Assembly: GCF_014610845.1 (NCBI RefSeq)
Contig: NZ_JABTCG010000001.1
Coordinates: 682,001-746,000 of the forward strand
Direction of reading: 5' to 3'
DNA length: 64,000 nt
Source: Maribacter arenosus
GTDB taxonomy: Bacteria; Bacteroidota; Bacteroidia; Flavobacteriales; Flavobacteriaceae
Part shown: piece by piece, positions 1 to 8,837 of the stretch
How the letters are laid out: every line of letters starts with the position of its first letter
Position numbering within the stretch: position 1 is the first letter of the stretch
The notes under the pieces: generated by a model
Told to the model about the DNA's origin: nothing
Databases searched by the model: none
The model's input: the letters and a program-made list of their open reading frames with translations, nothing else
Program-made: the position numbers and the translations under genes

Positions 1-285
1 CTATACTCCATCACCAAGAACCTTCCCCGTAGAAAGGCATTCCTCATTATCTTTTTCAGATTACTATTGGATGGCGTTGCGGCCCTAAGGTTTGTCTTCC
101 AACTAAAGTTCAGTCACTGCTTGGCCATTTTGAAGGCCCATTTCAGTTTTTATAGGAATTTTTGGAAGATGTACAGAAAGCGTGAAAAATCGAGTTTTAC
201 AAAAAAATATTACATCACGAAATCCATAGTATATGCCCATTTCGTACATGATGTAAATAATTTTAACATTTTAGTAAAAGATTAA
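1..285 (+). CDS. Glycosyltransferase (family 2-like), C-terminal end only
   Basis: The frame is open from the first base to the TAA at 283-285, giving 94 residues of a protein that starts outside the window. The tail begins LYSITKNLPRRKAFL and continues with FRLLLDGVAALRF and an AHFSFY segment, followed by a run of basic residues. This pattern of a hydrophobic FRLLLDG helix and a basic AH-FY tail resembles the C-terminus of flavobacterial membrane-associated GT2 enzymes as I remember them. The catalytic domain is not present, so donor and acceptor cannot be stated. The internal ATG at 67 is not a credible start because the coding pattern continues upstream of it. Confidence 0.6.
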   Translation, partial: LYSITKNLPRRKAFLIIFFRLLLDGVAALRFVFQLKFSHCLAILKAHFSFYRNFWKMYRKREKSSFTKKYYITKSIVYAHFVHDVNNFNILVKD

Positions 286-291
286 CTAATT

Positions 292-326
292 TTGCCGATA
301 ATAAGAAGGCTAATTGTATAATTTTG
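292..326 (+). promoter_or_regulatory. Candidate promoter of the OmpA lipoprotein gene
   Basis: TAATTTTG at 319-326 fits the Bacteroidota -7 box TAnnTTTG. A TTG at 292-294 lies 24 bases upstream, slightly beyond the usual 17-23. The transcript would start near 333, leaving a leader of about 58 bases. A second TAATTTTG at 287-294 has no TTG at a suitable distance. Confidence 0.35.
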
Positions 327-390
327 GGCTTTAAATTTTAAATATTTTTACCGATTGTTAATTAAGTAAAACAAGTTTTAAACATAGATT

Positions 391-1242
391 ATGAAGAAAA
401 TTATTTTAGGTGTTTTAGGCGTAACCCTTTTGTTATCGTCATGTGTTTCACAAAAGAAATATGCCGATTTGGAGTCTAAGCACAAGGAAACACAGGATTT
501 ATTGAATTCTGCAACCGTTAAATTGAACAGTTGTCTGGAAGACAAAGCAACAGCAACGTCAAGATTACAAACCCTTGAAGATCAAAATGCGTTTTTAAAG
601 GCAAATAACCAAGAGTTGATTAATAACATGGGCAATTTGACCACGTTGACAACTAAAGGTGCTGAAAATCTTGAAAAATCATTGGAAAGTCTTCAAGAAA
701 AAGACCTTACCATAAGAAAATTGCAAAATGCGATTACAAGAAGGGATTCTGTAAACCTTTCTCTAGTTCAAAGTTTAAAAGGTGTTTTAGGCAATTTGGA
801 TGATGAGGATATTGAGATCAGTGTTGAAAAAGGAGTGGTATTTGTATCGATTTCAGACAAATTATTGTTTAGCAGTGGAAGCTATAACATTACAAGTAGG
901 GCTAAGGAAGTTTTAGGTAAGGTTGCCAAAGTGGTAAACAACAAGCCAGATTTCGAATTCATGGTCGAAGGCCATACCGATGATGTTCCTTATAGAAAAG
1001 GTATATTGTTAGATAACTGGGATTTGAGTGTGAAGCGTGCCACCGCAGTTGTAAGAGTTTTACAAAACGATTATAACGTTGATCCAAAACGTATGACCGC
1101 TGCCGGTAGAGCCGAGTATATTCCTGTTTCACCAACTGAAAAATCGAAAAACAGAAGAACCAGAATTGTGGTACTTCCTAAATTGGACCAGTTCTACAGT
1201 ATGATTGAAGAAGGAATGAAAGATCCTGCGATCAACAATTAG
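391..1242 (+). CDS. OmpA-family peptidoglycan-binding lipoprotein with coiled coil
   Basis: A 283-residue outer-membrane or periplasmic lipoprotein. A signal peptide ends in the lipobox LLSSC with Cys18 as the lipidation site. Residues about 22-125 form a heptad-rich coiled coil, and residues about 140-270 form an OmpA-like domain. The residues that bind diaminopimelate in this family are visible: the GHTDD motif (Asp197/Asp198) and Arg216 in the DLSVKRA motif. It probably tethers the outer membrane to the cell wall. It is monocistronic and followed by a strong hairpin terminator. A shorter paralogue with the binding residues lost is encoded at 8838-9614. Confidence 0.92.
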   Translation: MKKIILGVLGVTLLLSSCVSQKKYADLESKHKETQDLLNSATVKLNSCLEDKATATSRLQTLEDQNAFLKANNQELINNMGNLTTLTTKGAENLEKSLESLQEKDLTIRKLQNAITRRDSVNLSLVQSLKGVLGNLDDEDIEISVEKGVVFVSISDKLLFSSGSYNITSRAKEVLGKVAKVVNNKPDFEFMVEGHTDDVPYRKGILLDNWDLSVKRATAVVRVLQNDYNVDPKRMTAAGRAEYIPVSPTEKSKNRRTRIVVLPKLDQFYSMIEEGMKDPAINN

Positions 1243-1268
1243 GTCAAAATATAATTCTTAGAAAAAAC

Positions 1269-1299
1269 GCCCTGGCCAAATGGCCAGGGCATTTTTTTT
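1269..1299. terminator. Strong bidirectional terminator
   Basis: A perfect 9-bp stem GCCCTGGCC/GGCCAGGGC with a 4-base loop is followed by eight or more T on the plus strand and preceded by a run of A, so it can also act on the minus strand. It lies between the OmpA lipoprotein gene and the converging YciO/Sua5-like gene. Confidence 0.92.
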
Positions 1300-1308
1300 A
1301 CAATCGTT

Positions 1309-1929
1309 TTAGAAAATATCCAGACTTCCTTTACCTTCCCTTAGTATTTCAGGCTCATTCCCTGAAAGATCGATTACCGTCGAAGCCACATTGCCACCAT
1401 TCCCCCCATCAATAACTATATCGACAAGATTGTTCCATTTTTCATAAATGAGTTCAGGATCCGTAGTATACTCCAAAAGTTCATCTTCGTCATATATCGA
1501 AGTAGAAACAATTGGGTTGCCCAATTCCCGGACCAAGGTTTGGGCAATGGAGTTAGCGGGCACTCGAATACCTACGGTTTTCTTTTTCTTGAAATCCTTG
1601 GGTAGATTAGAACTTCCGGGTAACACAAAGGTATAGGGTCCCGGAAGTGCCCGTTTTAATATTTTAAAGGTTTTGGAGTCGATTTGACGAACATAATCGG
1701 AAAGATTGCTAAGATCGGCACAAATAAAAGACCAATTGGCCTTGTCTAATTTAATTCCCTTTATCCGGGCTATTTTTTCCAATGCCCGTGTTTTTGTTAT
1801 ATCACAACCTAGACCATATACTGTATCTGTAGGATAAATGACGAGTCCACCTTTCTTAAGCACTTGTACCACTTTTGAAATCGCCTTCGGATTGGGATTT
1901 TCCTCATATATTCTTATCAACTCGGCCAT
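1309..1929 (-). CDS. YciO/YrdC/Sua5-family protein (threonylcarbamoyl-AMP synthase-like)
   Basis: A 206-residue single-domain protein of the Sua5/YciO/YrdC family. Members make threonylcarbamoyl-AMP from threonine, bicarbonate and ATP for the t6A37 tRNA modification. The KGGLVIYPTDTVYGLGCD motif that binds nucleotide is near residues 25-43, and the TVGIRVPAN and STS motifs follow at about 118-143. The length and the segments around FICADLSNLSDYV resemble E. coli YciO more than YrdC. It may therefore be a YciO-type paralogue rather than the essential tRNA enzyme, and the sequence alone does not settle this. The C-terminal Sua5 domain is absent. Confidence 0.85.
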   Translation of the reverse strand: MAELIRIYEENPNPKAISKVVQVLKKGGLVIYPTDTVYGLGCDITKTRALEKIARIKGIKLDKANWSFICADLSNLSDYVRQIDSKTFKILKRALPGPYTFVLPGSSNLPKDFKKKKTVGIRVPANSIAQTLVRELGNPIVSTSIYDEDELLEYTTDPELIYEKWNNLVDIVIDGGNGGNVASTVIDLSGNEPEILREGKGSLDIF

Positions 1930-1940
1930 CTTTTCAAATA

Positions 1941-2804
1941 TTATTGTTTAACCTGATACACCCTAACAAAATCGACCTCCATAACTGCTGGGAAAATGGT
2001 ATCATCAACGCCTTCATTTCCACCCCAATTGCCACCGACTGCAATATTCATAAGAAAATAAAATGGTTTTGAAAATGGCCAGTTATTGGCATTAAATTCC
2101 TTAGGTCTTTGAAATGTGAATTGTATATTGTCCATAGTATCAATATAGAATTTTAAATATTCCTCAGACCATAATAATCCATAGGTATGGAATTCCTCTT
2201 CAGCCGTTTCCAATCTTATTGGCCCAGATGAAGCCTGTGTGCCATCTACGTGGTTGTTGGATGTGCTGTGAATGGTAAAATGAACAATGTTGGGGTCATA
2301 ACTTACATACTCCATGATATCTATTTCACCACATGCAGGCCAGCCATCAGTGGAGACTGAACTTCCTAACATCCATAAAGCCGGCCATAGGCCATTACCT
2401 CTATGATCAGGCAATTTGGCGCGAATTTCCATTTTCCCATAGGTGAAATCCTTGATACTATTTAAGCGGGTCGAGGTATAATCCCCTACTTCTTGGCCAT
2501 CACCGACTTTTTTAGCGGTAATTTTCAAAGTACCATTACTCACTTCAACATTATCATCGGCGACGTAATTCTGCCATTCATTGTTGCCCCATCCGTGTTG
2601 ACCCGTTTCAAAACTCCAATTTTCTGTAGACAATCGAGTTCCATCAAATTCATCACTCCATACCAGTTCGGCATTATCCCAATAATCCACAGCGTTTACA
2701 TCGATAATGATTTTTTTTCCCTTTTCAGTTTCCCCACCACAACTTACAAATAGGAAGTATAGTAATATAGGAATTACATAAAGGGGGTACTTTTTAAATG
2801 TCAT
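1941..2804 (-). CDS. Glycoside hydrolase family 16 lipoprotein (beta-glucanase/laminarinase-like)
   Basis: A 287-residue GH16 endo-beta-glucanase-type enzyme predicted to be a surface or periplasmic lipoprotein. The start at 2804 was chosen over the longer frame to 2921 because it gives a signal peptide ending in FLFVSC (Cys22) and avoids deep overlap with the helicase gene. The GH16 signature GEIDIMEY contains Glu160 as nucleophile, Asp162, and Glu165 as acid/base. Upstream, WSDEFDG and TYGKMEIRAKLP are typical of bacterial laminarinases. Substrate is inferred to be a beta-1,3 or mixed-linkage glucan. No SusC/SusD pair lies nearby, so it is not in a recognisable polysaccharide utilisation locus. 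It sits 25 bases after the helicase stop and may be cotranscribed. Confidence 0.9.
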   Translation of the reverse strand: MTFKKYPLYVIPILLYFLFVSCGGETEKGKKIIIDVNAVDYWDNAELVWSDEFDGTRLSTENWSFETGQHGWGNNEWQNYVADDNVEVSNGTLKITAKKVGDGQEVGDYTSTRLNSIKDFTYGKMEIRAKLPDHRGNGLWPALWMLGSSVSTDGWPACGEIDIMEYVSYDPNIVHFTIHSTSNNHVDGTQASSGPIRLETAEEEFHTYGLLWSEEYLKFYIDTMDNIQFTFQRPKEFNANNWPFSKPFYFLMNIAVGGNWGGNEGVDDTIFPAVMEVDFVRVYQVKQ

Positions 2805-2829
2805 AATCAGGCGGTTTGTATTAGTAAGT

Positions 2830-5172
2830 TTAGTCAGTTGATAGTACTTCCAATTTAGCGAATCGCAATAATAGTTTTTTTGTATCGCCCTGATCAAATT
2901 TAATTTCAGCCTTTTTATCATTGCCTACACCTTCAATCTTTAATACAACCCCTTTTCCGAACCGTGTATGGTTAACCATGGCTCCTTCTGACAGATTGGG
3001 GTCTACTACATTGGTGTTTCCGATGGGTTTTGATAGTTCAGGTTTTAACCTTCTTAATTTGCGCAGTTGGGTTTCATTGGGTTTGCCTATGGCCGGTGGA
3101 GTTCCTCTTTTGGGCTTTGTTTGTCGCAATCTACTTTTGTCCACATCCCCAAAGATATCGACATCTATCAAAGATTTATATCGATACCCCGTATCTATAG
3201 GCGTTAAATTTTCAACATATTGCTCATCGATTTCTTCCAAAAAACGGCTAGGTTCTGCGTCTATTAACTTACCCCAGCGATACCGATTTTGTGTATACGT
3301 CAAATATGCCTGTTTTTCAGCCCTTGTTAATGCCACATAGAACAACCTTCGTTCTTCCTCCAGTTCACTGCGTGTATTCATACTCATGGCTGAAGGAAAT
3401 AGATCTTCTTCCATACCAACGACATATATATAGGGGAATTCGAGCCCTTTTGCCAGATGAATGGTCATCAATGCCACGCGATCATCATCTCCCGTATCTT
3501 TATCCAGATCTGTTGCTAGGGCAACATCCTCCAAAAACTCCCCAATATCCCCAGTGGCAACGGCAATTTCCTTTTGACCTTCAACAAAATCCTTTATTCC
3601 ATTGAGCAATTCTTCAATATTCTCCATACGGGCAATCCCTTCAGGAGTACCATCCTTTTTAAATTCGAGAAGTATGCCTGTTTTTTTTGCAACATGTTCT
3701 GCCAATGTAAAGGCATCAACGCCTTCATTCATAATCTGAAAACTCTTGATCATGGTGACAAATTCTTCCAACTTTCTTTTGGTGCCCGAATTTATCTTTA
3801 AGTCAATACGCTCAAGATTCTCCAAAACCTCGAAGATAGATCGGCCATAGTGGTTGGCAGCCACGACCAACTTATCCAAAGTGGTCTGGCCAATGCCTCG
3901 GGCCGGAAAATTGATGATCCTTTTCAGGGCTTCCTCATCCTTCGGATTTATGACCAATCGTAAATAAGAAAGGATATCCTTTATTTCTTTTCGTTGATAA
4001 AAAGAAAGCCCTCCATAGATACGATAGGGAATATCCCTTTTGCGTAAGGCATCTTCAATAGCCCGCGATTGTGAATTTGTGCGATACAGCACGGCAAAAT
4101 GACCATTATGGAGTTGGTGCTGCATTTTATTTTCGAAAATGGAACCTGCAACATACCTCCCTTCTTCAGCATCGGTGATACTCCGGTGAATTATAATCGG
4201 TGCACCTTCATCGTTATGCGTCCAGACTTCCTTTTCGAGTTGGTTTTTATTATTTGCTATGACCGAATTCGCCGCATTTACAATATTTTTTGTTGAACGG
4301 TAATTTTGTTCTAACCGGTACATGCCTACGTTGTCATAATCGCGCTGAAAGTTCAGGATGTTGCTGATATTTGCACCCCGGAAAGAATAGATACTTTGGG
4401 CATCATCGCCCACCACACAAATATTTTGGTACCGATCGGATAGTGCCTTGACAATCAAATATTGCGAATGATTCGTATCTTGATACTCATCGACCAAAAT
4501 ATATCGAAACCGATCTTGATATTTCATCAATACTTCCGGAAAACGGGATAAAAGCTCATTGGTACGCAATAGAAGATCATCAAAGTCCATCGCACCTGCC
4601 TTAAAACAGCGATTTACATATTCTTCATAGATATCGCCAAGCCTGGGGCGTTTGGCCATGGCATCTGCTTCAATCAATTCTGGATTCTGCATATAGGCCT
4701 TGACCGTTATTAAACTATTCTTGTAAGACGATATTCTATTCTGGATCTGTTTGTACTTATAAATATCCTTATCCAATCCCATTTCCTTGATAATGGAAGC
4801 GATCAATCGTTGGGAATCCTGTGTATCGTAAATCGTGTAATTACTGGGATACCCTAGCTTATCCCCATCAAAACGCAATAGCTTTGCAAAAACAGAATGA
4901 AAAGTACCCATCCATAGGTTTTTGGCTTCAGAACTACCAACAATATCGGCGATACGCTTTTTCATTTCCCGTGCCGCCTTATTTGTAAAGGTCAAGGCCA
5001 AAATGTTAAATGCGTCTACCCCTTGCGCCATGAGGTGGGCAATACGATATGTCAAAACCCTTGTCTTTCCCGAGCCTGCGCCAGCAATAACCATAAGGGG
5101 CCCGTCCTTATGCAGTACGGGGGCCTTTTGGGCATCATTCAAATCATCTATAAAGGTTTTCAATACATTCAA
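2830..5172 (-). CDS. ATP-dependent 3'-5' DNA helicase UvrD/PcrA
   Basis: A 780-residue superfamily 1A helicase used in nucleotide-excision and mismatch repair and in displacing RecA. Q-motif residues LNDAQKAPV are followed by the Walker A GAGSGKT (Gly31-Thr37). Further motifs in order are TFTNKAAREMKKR (Ia), LVDEYQDTN (II), GDDAQSIYSFRGA (III), LEQNYRST (IV), MTIHLAKGLEFP (V) and YVALTRA (VI). The C-terminal Tudor-like segment (GVVLKIEGVGNDKKAEI) is typical of PcrA/UvrD. Length is normal for the family. The choice between the names uvrD and pcrA is arbitrary for this phylum. Confidence 0.95.
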   Translation of the reverse strand: MNVLKTFIDDLNDAQKAPVLHKDGPLMVIAGAGSGKTRVLTYRIAHLMAQGVDAFNILALTFTNKAAREMKKRIADIVGSSEAKNLWMGTFHSVFAKLLRFDGDKLGYPSNYTIYDTQDSQRLIASIIKEMGLDKDIYKYKQIQNRISSYKNSLITVKAYMQNPELIEADAMAKRPRLGDIYEEYVNRCFKAGAMDFDDLLLRTNELLSRFPEVLMKYQDRFRYILVDEYQDTNHSQYLIVKALSDRYQNICVVGDDAQSIYSFRGANISNILNFQRDYDNVGMYRLEQNYRSTKNIVNAANSVIANNKNQLEKEVWTHNDEGAPIIIHRSITDAEEGRYVAGSIFENKMQHQLHNGHFAVLYRTNSQSRAIEDALRKRDIPYRIYGGLSFYQRKEIKDILSYLRLVINPKDEEALKRIINFPARGIGQTTLDKLVVAANHYGRSIFEVLENLERIDLKINSGTKRKLEEFVTMIKSFQIMNEGVDAFTLAEHVAKKTGILLEFKKDGTPEGIARMENIEELLNGIKDFVEGQKEIAVATGDIGEFLEDVALATDLDKDTGDDDRVALMTIHLAKGLEFPYIYVVGMEEDLFPSAMSMNTRSELEEERRLFYVALTRAEKQAYLTYTQNRYRWGKLIDAEPSRFLEEIDEQYVENLTPIDTGYRYKSLIDVDIFGDVDKSRLRQTKPKRGTPPAIGKPNETQLRKLRRLKPELSKPIGNTNVVDPNLSEGAMVNHTRFGKGVVLKIEGVGNDKKAEIKFDQGDTKKLLLRFAKLEVLSTD

Positions 5173-5296
5173 GCATTAGGTGCCGTGAAAATAACATTAA
5201 TTCAGCGGATCCTAAAAAGCTTAACCCAATAATTATGAACAATGAAAACCGATTATTCTTTCATTTTGAATATATTTAGGCGTCGAAAGTTCAAGT

Positions 5297-5839
5297 ATGC
5301 CTAGAATATACCCATCCCTTTTAGTATCAAGCCTCTTCTTTTGTTTATCAATTGTCGCCCAAACCAAGAAATCAGGACCCATTATCAATGATTTTGGACA
5401 CGTATGGGAAATTGGTTCGCCCGATTATGCAACGGACACGTCCAAAGAATTTAAAGCGGTTTTTGATATAATGCACTCCCCCGATGACCATAATGTTTTA
5501 AATTCCACCATGGAAACCGCTGCACGTTTTTTGAATATGCATGCACAAAGCGGAGTGCCTGCTGAACAATTGAAAATTGCATTGGTGGTGCATAACGAAG
5601 CTTCCAAAGATATCATTACCAATGAAGCCTATCGAAAACGATATGGGACCAAAAACCCCAATTATGAATTGGTGAAAGCACTTTTGGATGCTGGAGGTCA
5701 GATTATTTTCTGCGGACAATCTTCCCTCTCAAGGGATTTTCCAAAAGAAGTATTGATCGATGGCGTGCAAATATCGCTTTCGGCTATGACCACTTTGATA
5801 CAATTACAAGATGAAAATTATACACTTATTAAATTTTAA
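5297..5839 (+). CDS. DsrE/DsrF-like secreted protein
   Basis: A 180-residue protein with an N-terminal signal peptide (hydrophobic segment, then AQTKKSG) and a DsrE-like fold at about residues 45-180. The segments LKIALVVHNEA, VKALLDAGGQIIFCGQS and VQISLSAMTTLIQLQ match the pattern of periplasmic DsrE-family proteins in flavobacteria. A cysteine sits at the GQIIFCGQS position that carries the reactive Cys in many sulfur-handling members. The biochemical role is unknown. The stop is 11 bases before the M20 hydrolase, so the two are probably cotranscribed. Confidence 0.75.
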   Translation: MPRIYPSLLVSSLFFCLSIVAQTKKSGPIINDFGHVWEIGSPDYATDTSKEFKAVFDIMHSPDDHNVLNSTMETAARFLNMHAQSGVPAEQLKIALVVHNEASKDIITNEAYRKRYGTKNPNYELVKALLDAGGQIIFCGQSSLSRDFPKEVLIDGVQISLSAMTTLIQLQDENYTLIKF

Positions 5840-5850
5840 ACCGGATACTT

Positions 5851-7125
5851 ATGAATAAATTTATTTGTAGCGCTCTACTCCTTTTCGGAGGCTTTATTAC
5901 GGCCCAGACCCAAGGTCTTGAAAAAGATTATAGGGCAATCGAAAGTAAGGTAATTGAATGGCGAAGGGATATTCACCAAAATCCGGAACTCTCTAACCGT
6001 GAGTTCAAAACAGCAGAGAAAATTGCAAAACACTTACAGTCTTTGGGGATTGAAGTCCAAACCGGAGTGGCACATACCGGGGTGGTTGGAATTTTAAAAG
6101 GGAATCAACCTGGAAAAGTGATCGCCTTACGTGCCGATATTGATGCTTTGCCGGTTATGGAACGTAACGACCTTCCATTCAAGTCCACCGTTACCGCAGA
6201 GTTCATTGGGGAAAAAGTCGGGGTCATGCATGCGTGTGGCCATGATACCCATACCGCTATTTTAATGGGAGTAGCTGAAGTACTTTCCAAGAACAAGGAT
6301 AAGATCAAAGGTACCGTAAAGTTTATTTTTCAACCTGCAGAGGAAGGTCCGCCACCTGGAGAAGAAGGTGGTGCTTTGTTAATGGTAAAAGAAGGTGTAT
6401 TGAAGAATCCTGATGTAGATGCTATTTTCGGACTTCATATTAAATCTGAAATCCCGATTAATGTAATCCAATATAAATCTGGAGGTGCCATGGCAGCTGC
6501 CCAAACGTTTACCATAAAAGTGAAAGGGAAACAAAGTCATGGTTCTCAGCCTTGGTTGGGTGTAGATCCCATTCTGATAAGTGCCAAAATCATCGATGGC
6601 CTACAGACCATAATCAGTAGGGAAGTAGATCTAACCAATGAGGCAGCGGTTATAACCGTTGGAAAAATCAAAAGCGGAGTTCGCTTCAATATCATTCCTG
6701 AAAGCGCTGAAATGATTGGTACCATCAGAACTTTGGATTATGATATGAAAGACCATATCAATAAAAGAATGGAAGAAATGGTTCCGGCTTTAGCTCGAGC
6801 TTATGGCGGAGATGCTACTATAGAAATACGCGATATGACAGCTATTACGTTCAATGATCCTTCATTGGTTGAACAAATGCTACCAACCATGAAACGCATT
6901 GCTGGCGAGTCAAATGTGAGAACACAGAAAGCTATCACTGGAGCCGAGGATTTTTCATATTTTCAAAAGGAAGTACCCGGATTTTTCTTTTTCTTGGGCG
7001 GAATGGCTCCTGGGACGACCGAATCTTTTCCGCACCATACCCCGGATTTTTTTATCGATGATAGTGGATTGTTACTAGGGGTCAAAACTTTGGCGGAAAT
7101 GAGTTTGGATTACCTAGACCAATAA
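5851..7125 (+). CDS. M20-family amidohydrolase/peptidase, secreted
   Basis: A 424-residue metal-dependent amidohydrolase of the M20D group, which includes hippurate hydrolases, N-acyl-L-amino acid amidohydrolases and auxin-conjugate hydrolases. A short signal peptide ends at TAQTQG. Metal and catalytic motifs are present: MHACGHDTHT, the PAEEGPPPGEEGGA segment with the catalytic Glu, GLHIKSE, and the C-terminal TGAEDFSYF. The dimerisation/lid domain lies between about residues 215 and 330. It is probably periplasmic, releasing amino acids from N-acylated compounds. It follows the DsrE-like gene closely. The natural substrate cannot be assigned. Confidence 0.9.
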   Translation: MNKFICSALLLFGGFITAQTQGLEKDYRAIESKVIEWRRDIHQNPELSNREFKTAEKIAKHLQSLGIEVQTGVAHTGVVGILKGNQPGKVIALRADIDALPVMERNDLPFKSTVTAEFIGEKVGVMHACGHDTHTAILMGVAEVLSKNKDKIKGTVKFIFQPAEEGPPPGEEGGALLMVKEGVLKNPDVDAIFGLHIKSEIPINVIQYKSGGAMAAAQTFTIKVKGKQSHGSQPWLGVDPILISAKIIDGLQTIISREVDLTNEAAVITVGKIKSGVRFNIIPESAEMIGTIRTLDYDMKDHINKRMEEMVPALARAYGGDATIEIRDMTAITFNDPSLVEQMLPTMKRIAGESNVRTQKAITGAEDFSYFQKEVPGFFFFLGGMAPGTTESFPHHTPDFFIDDSGLLLGVKTLAEMSLDYLDQ

Positions 7126-7214
7126 TTGGCTATGCAAAGCATGTGTGGTATAGATTGTTTTTGTGCAAAGTCCTACAATTTCTGTTTTAGTATTAATCGA
7201 TCAGTTGAATTTTC

Positions 7215-8789
7215 ATGGATAATTTTCTAAGTGCGTTAAGCGGTATTTCTTGGTGGGTTTGGATATTGATTGTGCTTTTGTTGGTTGCCATTCGCGATAT
7301 TTTTTTTCAACGCGCCCATACGATTTCCCATAACTTTCCTATTGTTGGGCATTTGCGCTATTGGTTGGAAAGTATTGGTCCGGAAATGCGGCAATACTTC
7401 GTAGCGAACAACAGGGAAGAACTGCCTTTTAACCGTATAGAGCGCAGTTGGATCTATGCTTCAGCGAAAAGGGAAAACAATTATGAGGGTTTTGGTACAG
7501 ATCGCGATATTTATGCCCACCAGCATATCTTCATAAAAAACCGAATGATGGCCTATAAGATCGGGGGCGATCATCCCAATGTAAAGGACAAGACTTTTAT
7601 TCCCTGCGCGAAAGTTATCGGTGCCTATAACAAACGTAAAAAACCATATCGTCCGGCATCAGTAATCAATGTATCCGCTATGAGCTTTGGCTCGCTCTCC
7701 GCAGCGGCTATTGAATCACTGAATGTGGGTGTTGGAAAAGCAGGAGCCTATCACAATACAGGGGAAGGTGGTCTATCCCCATATCACCAAAAAGGAGGGG
7801 ATGTGATTTTTCATTTCGGCACCGGTTATTTTGGGGTTCGCAGTGATGATGGCAACTTTTCCATGGAAAAGCTGATCAGCTTGGTCAGTGATAACCCTTG
7901 TATAAAAGCCATCGAGATCAAACTGTCCCAAGGGGCCAAACCTGGAAAAGGTGGCGTTTTACCAGGAGCGAAAATCACGCCTGAAATTGCAAAGATCAGA
8001 GGGGTCGAAGTGGGTAAGGATGTCCTCTCCCCTGCTACGCATAAGGCTTTTGATTCTGTTCCGGAACTCTTACAACTTATTGAGGATATTGCCGAACAAA
8101 CGGGATTACCTGTAGGCATCAAAGGTGCCATCGGTAAATTGGACCAATGGGAGGAATTGGCCGATCTTATGATTAAAACGGGTAAAGGGCCGGACTTTAT
8201 TACCGTTGACGGAGGCGAAGGTGGCACCGGTGCGGCCCCACCGAGTTTTGCAGACCACGTATCACTTCCCTGGGTGTATGGATTTTCAAGCCTTTATAAA
8301 ATGTTCGTAGAAAGGAACCTTACCCATAGGATCGTGTTTATTGGAAGTGGCAGATTGGGTTTTCCGGCCAAAGCGGCCATGGCCTTTGCCATGGGGGTTG
8401 ATGTTATCAATGTGGCGCGGGAAGCCATGATGAGTATAGGATGCATTCAGGCACAGGTGTGCCATACCAATCGTTGCCCTTCGGGCGTGGCTACCCAAAG
8501 TAAATGGCTCCAATCTGGAATACATGTTCCACTAAAATCGGACCGATTGGCCCAATACTTTAAAACGTTTCGTAAAGAACTCCTGGAAATCACACATGCC
8601 GCGGGCTATGAACACCCCTGCCAATTCACCATGGATGATGTACAAGTGAACGTTGATGACGATTTCTTGCATAGCGACCTTAAATCGACCTACGGATATG
8701 AAAAGGCAAAAGTAACGTTCAATCGAATGCATGAACTTCAAGATTGTACCTACTTGGGTGGAAAGCATTTCCATGGGATTGTCAAATAG
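7215..8789 (+). CDS. Membrane-anchored FMN-binding glutamate synthase-domain protein
   Basis: A 524-residue protein with one N-terminal transmembrane helix (about residues 10-27, ISWWVWILIVLLLVAI) and then the FMN-binding synthase domain of the large glutamate synthase subunit. Motifs INVSAMSFGSLS, GEGGLSPYH, VDGGEGGTGAAP and the cysteine cluster CIQAQVCHTNRCPSGVATQ are present. The spacing C-x5-C-x4-C matches the [3Fe-4S] ligands of GltB. The glutamine amidotransferase and GXGXG domains are absent, so it cannot be a complete NADPH-GOGAT by itself. These stand-alone proteins are common in bacteria and their reaction is not established. No partner gene is adjacent. Confidence 0.9.
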   Translation: MDNFLSALSGISWWVWILIVLLLVAIRDIFFQRAHTISHNFPIVGHLRYWLESIGPEMRQYFVANNREELPFNRIERSWIYASAKRENNYEGFGTDRDIYAHQHIFIKNRMMAYKIGGDHPNVKDKTFIPCAKVIGAYNKRKKPYRPASVINVSAMSFGSLSAAAIESLNVGVGKAGAYHNTGEGGLSPYHQKGGDVIFHFGTGYFGVRSDDGNFSMEKLISLVSDNPCIKAIEIKLSQGAKPGKGGVLPGAKITPEIAKIRGVEVGKDVLSPATHKAFDSVPELLQLIEDIAEQTGLPVGIKGAIGKLDQWEELADLMIKTGKGPDFITVDGGEGGTGAAPPSFADHVSLPWVYGFSSLYKMFVERNLTHRIVFIGSGRLGFPAKAAMAFAMGVDVINVAREAMMSIGCIQAQVCHTNRCPSGVATQSKWLQSGIHVPLKSDRLAQYFKTFRKELLEITHAAGYEHPCQFTMDDVQVNVDDDFLHSDLKSTYGYEKAKVTFNRMHELQDCTYLGGKHFHGIVK

Positions 8790-8791
8790 TA

Positions 8792-8799
8792 TATTTTTG
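8792..8799 (+). promoter_or_regulatory. Candidate -7 box for the OmpA-like paralogue
   Basis: TATTTTTG at 8792-8799 matches TAnnTTTG, but no TTG lies 17-23 bases upstream. A start point near 8806 would exclude the ATG at 8799 and support the ATG at 8838. Confidence 0.35.
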
Positions 8800-8837
8800 T
8801 GCCAAATTTTAATTATATTAATTCCATAGATAACGAT

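Noticed and set aside
2921-3340. Plus-strand ORF opposite the helicase gene
   Set aside because: It is antisense to conserved UvrD sequence with no recognisable protein features.
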